Shown: positions 59,432 through 64,000 of the stretch, piece by piece | Layout of the letters: the number at the start of each line of letters is the position of its first letter | Numbering within the stretch: the stretch's first letter is position 1 | From: Diphasiastrum complanatum | Lineage: Eukaryota > Streptophyta > Lycopodiopsida > Lycopodiales > Lycopodiaceae | DNA: 64,000 nt | Direction: 5' to 3' | Assembly: GCA_029204225.1 (NCBI GenBank) | Contig: CM055092.1 | Location: 87,683,632 to 87,747,631, forward strand | Translations under genes and position numbers: made by a program | The notes under the pieces: model-generated | Database searches by the model: none | What the model saw: only the letters and a program-made list of their open reading frames with translations | Told to the model about the DNA's origin: nothing

Positions 59432-59760
59432 AGAATACGATTTAAAAACCCGACCGAATCAATCACCACAGCACAACGTCAAGTGCAACAAGACAAGACA
59501 AGACATAATTGCTCTTCCACACTGTATATTCACACTGATTAACAAGTACAAGGATAAAATTACTTAAGAGCACTCAAAGGGCTCGTAAAAGAAAGACGAC
59601 CCGATAATTACAAAACTGGGCACACTTGGTATCGTCAAATTTAGAAAGCACTGTATAAGTCAATCATTGCTATTTTAACTCCCTCCCTGTCTCTCTTTAC
59701 TTTAAGGTTTACTCTATTTATGGAACATACCTCCATGATAGTATTATAAGCAAAAGCTTT
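59432..59760 (-). repeat. Probable LTR and 3' end of a minus-strand copia
   Basis: Sequence between the broken gag and the RNase H stop contains a minus-strand purine run AGAGAGACAGGGAGGGAG (about 59684-59701), a likely polypurine tract. A short LTR of about 250 bases (59432-59683) is implied. Its ends are not the usual TG...CA, so this is tentative. Confidence 0.4.
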
Positions 59761-60655
59761 TTACATAACCAAATCTAAGCCAAGTTTAGCTCTAAAAGTT
59801 TCAAACTTCTCTTTACTTAAAGCTTTCGTAAATATATCATCAACTTGTAATATCGTAGAACAATGTGTAATACTTATATCTTCAGATTGTAGCTTTTCAC
59901 GCACAAAGTGATATTTTACTTCAATATGTTTTGTTCTCGCGTGAAAGAGAGGATTCTTAGCCAACTGTATTCCACTTTGGCTATCACAAAAAATAATAGT
60001 AGGATGTACCTGCTTCATGCCAATCTCACTCAACAACTTACATAGCCAAATAGCTTCCTGAGTAGCAGAACTTAACGTATTATATTTAGCTTCTGTAGAA
60101 GAAAGAGAAATGGTGTCCTGCTTCTTGCTAGACCATGACAAAAAAAAAGCTACCAAAATTGAAAGCATAGCCTGTTGTTGACTTTCTATCATCTACTACC
60201 CAATCAACGTCAACATAGCCTTGCAACTTAGGTAAAGTACTTTGTCTTTTGTAGACCAAGCCAAGGTTAGGTATGCCTTTCACATACCTTAAAATCCTCC
60301 TCACGGCTTTCCAATGATCCATAGTGGGTGATGACATGAATTGACTAATCAGACTTACAACATAGCATATATTAGGACGTGTAATCGTAAGATAGATCAA
60401 ACTCCCAACTAGTTGACGAAATAAAGTAGCGTCAACCTGTCTACTATCATCAACACAAGACAACTTCTGAGCAGCTTCGCAAGGAGTGATGGAAGGCTTG
60501 CACTCTGTCATGCGAAATCTCTCTAATATCTCGCGTACGTACATGCTTTGACATAGCCTGATATCATTGTCATTTTGCCATACTTCGACACCCAAGCAAT
60601 AGTGCATAAGATCTAAATTCGTGTGCCAACCAGCGCTCTTGCAGCCGCTAAACAC
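59761..60655 (-). pseudogene. pol: Ty1/copia reverse transcriptase C-end and RNase H
   Basis: The minus-strand frame 60655-60128 gives GSLIYLTITRPNICYVVSLI and HWKAVRRILRYVKG (the RT/RNase H connection), then RKSTTGYAF. A frameshift near 60140 continues with SSTEAKYNTLS, FCDSQSGIQLAKNPLFHARTK and DDIFTKALS up to a stop at 59761. The YVDD block and upstream domains are missing. It is a different copia family from those at 50599 and 55174. Confidence 0.85.
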
Positions 60656-60957
60656 TTGGAGACACTACCATCCTCCACGCACTGGCTGCGCACGAGCTTC
60701 CATTGCGACCTCTTTCTTCTCTCTTCACCAAGGCTATGGTGAATCAGGGTCTGGATGTCTATCAAGAGTGTAATCAAGCTCCCTTCCTGCGCTACGGCTC
60801 TCCACGTCTCACGTGTTAATTCAAGTTACTGAGGTGTGCACACATCGTTGCCATACCGGCTTTAGAGTCATCGATTAGAATGTGTCAAAGTAGGATAAAA
60901 AAATCAAATGTAGTTTTGCTTTGGATATCTTATCCATCTGTGCCTAGTGGGTTTTAT
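60656..60957. other. Unassigned segment, partly GC-rich
   Basis: The part 60630-60825 is richer in G+C than its neighbours. One plus-strand frame has no stop over about 55 codons (ILHALAAHELPLRPLSSLFT). I do not recognise it securely. It could be a captured exon or chance. Confidence 0.3.
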
Positions 60958-61560
60958 TCATGGTTTCAAGTTGCTGTAACAACTGCTATGTGGCAACATC
61001 GGAAGAGGATTCTTCACCTTGGGATCTATGGCTTTGGTTAGTAACAATGACTCGTGAACGTTGGAGTTTGTATTATTTATCAAAGCCTTCATTTTCTTCG
61101 CAGATGGCATCATCCATAGCATCTCACAAGGTAGCGTAGGTTTCTGGTGGCCTAAGTTCACACCTAATAGATTTTGGGAGGCCTACCATGAACCATATGA
61201 GCACGGCTTGGTCAGGTGCTAAGTGAGTAGGGCATTTAGTCTTAAGACATTTGAGTCATTCCATGTAATCGTGTACCCTCTCCTCCTTTCTCATTTGATC
61301 TTACTAAGCAACAATAATGGACTTTCAAGGAATCTAGATGATTTGATTCTTTTAACAAATGATTCCTTGAGTGATTCCCACTCATTTTGTTTGTGACACT
61401 CGAGGTTGAAATACCACTCGCGAGCGGCATCAGTAAGGGTCATACTAAGGAGTCGGAGTTTTTCTTCTGGAGTTGTCTCTCCATAGACTTCACATGCTTC
61501 CTCATAAAGCTGGGTTGGTAGTACCATCGTATCGTGGCAGATCGAGTCTAGGAGCTCGTC
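60958..61560 (-). pseudogene. gag: Ty3/gypsy gag fragment
   Basis: Minus-strand frame from about 61527: EEACEVYGETTPEEKLRLLS, DAAREWYFNL, WESLKESFVKRI. After a shift near 61290 come RVHDYMECLKCLKTKCP and LPKSIRCELRPPETYATLCD. These blocks match the gag at 3179-3900 in order. Zinc knuckle, protease and polymerase are not found. The left end near 60958 is degraded. Confidence 0.8.
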
Positions 61561-62500
61561 GATTATGTGGAATGGCTCAGGCTAACGGGTTGGGGATTCT
61601 TTGGGATCTTGGTGCCTCGGGTGGGACTGGATTCTCTTGAAGTTGGTTTGGATTATTGGTAGCCATGTCAAACTATTCTTGGAGATTCTGGGGTTGGGGA
61701 TGGCTAGTTGATGGTTCCTGATCTCCAAGTGAACTTTCTTCCTCTCTCAAGATCCTAGATCTAGTCTTTCAACCTGATCTTAGTTGCATCTAAACAAAAG
61801 ACCTTGTCTAGGGGTAGCTTGGAAATGTATCATGTTTGGGGATGCAACAAGGTTTCGTCAATTTGGGAATCCAAGATTTCAAACTCTGGAATTGGGAATG
61901 TAGGAATGTAAAAGCTTTGGAAGATGGGATTGGGGAATGAAATCTGGGGACGTGGATTTGGGATTCAACTGAGGACCCACAAGATGGGGATTATGATGTG
62001 GGAATTGGATCTTATATCTGGGAATCAGACTTGGGATTGTGATGGTAGGATCTAGGAATGTAGATGATTGGGGATTATTAAGTTGGATAAAGAATGTTCT
62101 TGGAAATATTTGATGCCTAGGTGAGTGTTTAAGGGTTGGGGAAGGTAGATCTAGTCCAAAATCCGGGGAGGTGGAAGTGGGGATTCTAGGATTTTTGGGA
62201 TCTTAGAATTTGGGTTTAGGGTTTATGGAATGCAAATCTGAGATTTGTAAAAAGTCTCAAGACATGTGGATTTGGGGATTGTCAAGGGATGTAAGACGGG
62301 GATGGGAAACGTGAATATGGTAATATGGGGAATCAAGGATTGTAGATTTGGGATTCACAAAAAGTCTATCAGATTTGGGATTCACAAAAAGTCTACCAGA
62401 TTTGGAATTCACAAAAAGTCTTACAGATTTGGGATTCACAAAAAGTCTTTCAGATTTGGGATCCCAAAATGGGAAGGCAATTTTGGGAATGTAGCTGGGT
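61561..62500 (-). repeat. Repeat-rich leader of the minus-strand gypsy gag
   Basis: The plus strand is rich in irregular TTGGGAAT, GGGATT and GGGGA motifs over some 900 bases, and includes the regular 27-bp array at 62345-62465. It lies on the 5' side of the gag, as do the arrays before the gag copies at 3179 and 30188. Confidence 0.65.
62345..62465. repeat. Four-copy 27-bp tandem repeat
   Basis: GATTTGGGATTCACAAAAAG plus seven bases repeats at 62345, 62372, 62399 and 62426, with a partial fifth at 62453. Because 27 is a multiple of three, the frames through it show a nine-residue repeat (minus-strand FVNPKS-RL), which is a repeat artefact rather than evidence of a gene. Confidence 0.9.
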
Positions 62501-62834
62501 GAAAACAAAAAGTGTGATGGTTGGAGATGGGTTGAGATTTTTGGATCTCCTCTTTGTCCAATGATAAAGGGTGGATGTCGGTTATAACCAAGAGGGGAGT
62601 CAAGATATCAAATGATGGAGTCCTGGAGTGATTTTGGGATTGTAGAAAGATGGGAGTGAAAAAAAGTCCAAATCTATGGTTCCTTTGGGAGGTATGGCTT
62701 GCCCTTTTGGGGATGTCAAGATATGCATTAGATCTCAGATCTGAAAGAGGCGAGTCAAAATCTCCAGAATTGAAGCCTGTAGGCCAAAAATAGTAAATTT
62801 GAGATTGGTAATTAGACAGACAAAAAACTAGACA
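62501..62834. other. Spacer, probably gypsy leader or LTR, nothing recognised
   Basis: No primer-site motif of the family was found here, so I cannot place an LTR border. A 152-codon minus frame (62436-62894) overlaps the 27-bp array and an LTR and is not gene-like. Confidence 0.4.
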
Positions 62835-63258
62835 GAAAAAAGTTGATCTAGATTGGTAATTTGACAAACAACAAGCATTAACAATCAAAAGCATTGATCA
62901 ACATTGAAATCAAATCCCACACGTGTGTACTACAGGCTATAGTACGGCCTTTAACCTGAGAAACAAGTAAAAATTGATTTGGTTTCATTTGGATCACAAA
63001 AACTCAATGTACATAGTGAACTAGCTTGAGATTGCCAATGAGCTCCAAAAATTTTCTCTCTTCTCACTATGGAGAGAGGGAATACATAGCAAATTCGACT
63101 TCCTTCTTGAAGTTAGGTGGATTTCCAGCATGTAATAAGGAAGTTAACTCACTCTTCTTGCCCTAAAATGAAACCCTAATCTATTTCCTAGAGTCATGCT
63201 TGGTAGATAGCTAGCTGGTCAGATTTTCACCTTAAATCTAGGATTTAGGTCCTATAAA
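62835..63258 (-). repeat. LTR fragment of the nested-copia family
   Basis: GTTGATCTAGATTGGTAATT through GGATTTAGGTCCTATAAACT matches 53837-54258 and 57677-58100. It is truncated at both sides. Confidence 0.8.
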
Positions 63259-63266
63259 CTTTCACA

Positions 63267-63455
63267 ATGAGGGATGTCAAATTTGACGAGAGCATGACAA
63301 TGGCCAATGAAGATCCTGTCAACTACGAAGTTCTGGAAAAATGGTACTATGACCTGCCGCCAACGTCAGAGGGAGTAGAGGACGAACACAAAAACAAAGA
63401 TTTTCGAGTCGTCTCTCATTCGAGCAACGAATCAGACAAAGAAAGCTTCGAGAGG
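63267..63455 (+). pseudogene. Copia Pol linker fragment (between integrase and RT)
   Basis: An open plus-strand frame starts with RDVKFDES, resembling the RDVxFDE motif that follows integrase in copia Pol. An acidic stretch (PPTSEGVEDEHKNKDF) follows. At 63456 it runs directly into minus-strand gag. The junctions on both sides are abrupt and the plus orientation differs from its neighbours. Confidence 0.55.
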
Positions 63456-64000
63456 CCTCCTCCTCCTCCTTTGCAAGGTTTCCTTGTTTGTCCTCCTCCA
63501 CTTGTGCTCTTAGCCTCTTGTAGCATTTAGATGCATAATGCCCCTTCTTTCCACAAAAGAAACATTTCTGCTTTGATTTGTCCTTTGAGCTTGATGCATC
63601 ATCCTCTTCTTTGGCCTCCTTTGGATGCTTATTCTTTCCATTGGTCTTCTTTTTGCCCTTGAATGAGAAATTGACTTTCTCATCTCCATCCTGCAAAGAA
63701 AATGAACTCATTCTTGCCCTTGGTGTGGAGCATCCTACACTCTTCAGCCACTAATACACTGTGAAGTTTTTCTATAGTTGGCAAAGTGTCTTGGATGGCA
63801 AAACTTTGAACCAAATTTGCAAAGTCATCTCCTATACCATTAAGAACAATTTGTACAAGCTCTCCATCATGAATCTTCTCTCCAATGGAAGCCAACTCCC
63901 TATTTAGAGACTTGATTCTAAGTACATAATCTTGTGCACTCTCCTCACTTCTCCTCATGCTTTGCAAAATTTGATTTCTAAGCATAAGAACTCTAGAAGT
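63456..64000 (-). pseudogene. gag: Ty1/copia gag, broken, running off the window
   Basis: Minus strand from the window edge: LRNQILQSMRRSEESAQDYV, DDFANLVQSFAIQDTLPTI. A frame break near 63700 precedes a lysine-rich linker and an intact zinc knuckle CFFCGKKGHYASKC (about 63526-63570). It matches the gag at 55174-56792 closely. The N-terminal half lies beyond 64000. Confidence 0.85.

Noticed and set aside
62257-62508. Nine-residue protein repeat
   Set aside because: It is produced by a 27-bp DNA repeat and appears in frames on both strands. No gene surrounds it.

Overview
The window looks like nuclear DNA from a land plant. Its genes carry many introns, the promoters contain telo-box and TGGGCC motifs, and most of the rest is decayed LTR retrotransposon sequence (Ty1/copia and Ty3/gypsy) with tRNA-iMet-type primer sites. 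I cannot name the species. No bacterial operon, CRISPR array, rRNA or tRNA gene was recognised.

The only intact genes are two tandem, same-strand copies of cytosolic 60S ribosomal protein L5 (uL18). Copy 1 spans 15321-23055 and copy 2 spans 37655-45513. Each has nine coding exons and encodes 294 residues. The first coding exon is just the ATG. By hand the proteins differ at four residues and at about 19 synonymous sites, so both appear to be under purifying selection. The repeat period is about 22.3 kb and homology continues about 3 kb past each stop. A third, frameshifted 3' fragment lies at 36565-37080. Promoters and introns have diverged through insertions and local duplications that can be read by comparing the two copies.

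Layout: 1-4392 holds a Ty3/gypsy LTR, leader and gag fragment. 4388-9276 holds two minus-strand copia fragments. 10081-11817 is the 3' end of a plus-strand copia. 11818-14873 is a repeat-rich stretch with a 430-bp direct repeat flanking a CT-rich block. 15321-26600 is RPL5 unit 1. 27130-33503 is a gag-only gypsy element with a large tandem-repeat leader. 33504-34043 is a laccase exon relic, followed by a strong foldback hairpin. 34739-36545 holds chromovirus and copia 3' ends. 37200-48140 is RPL5 unit 2. 49542-58755 is a plus-strand copia with a minus-strand gag-protease copia nested in its 3' LTR. 59188-64000 is a mosaic of copia and gypsy fragments.

The most unusual feature is the gypsy family represented at least three times (2605-4392, 27130-33503, 60958-62500). 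Each gag copy is preceded by a tandem-repeat leader whose repeat unit differs from copy to copy. Other notable items are a 160-bp identical tract between the RPL5 copies, paralogous empty sites that expose small transposon insertions, and a gag stop codon shared by two copia copies.
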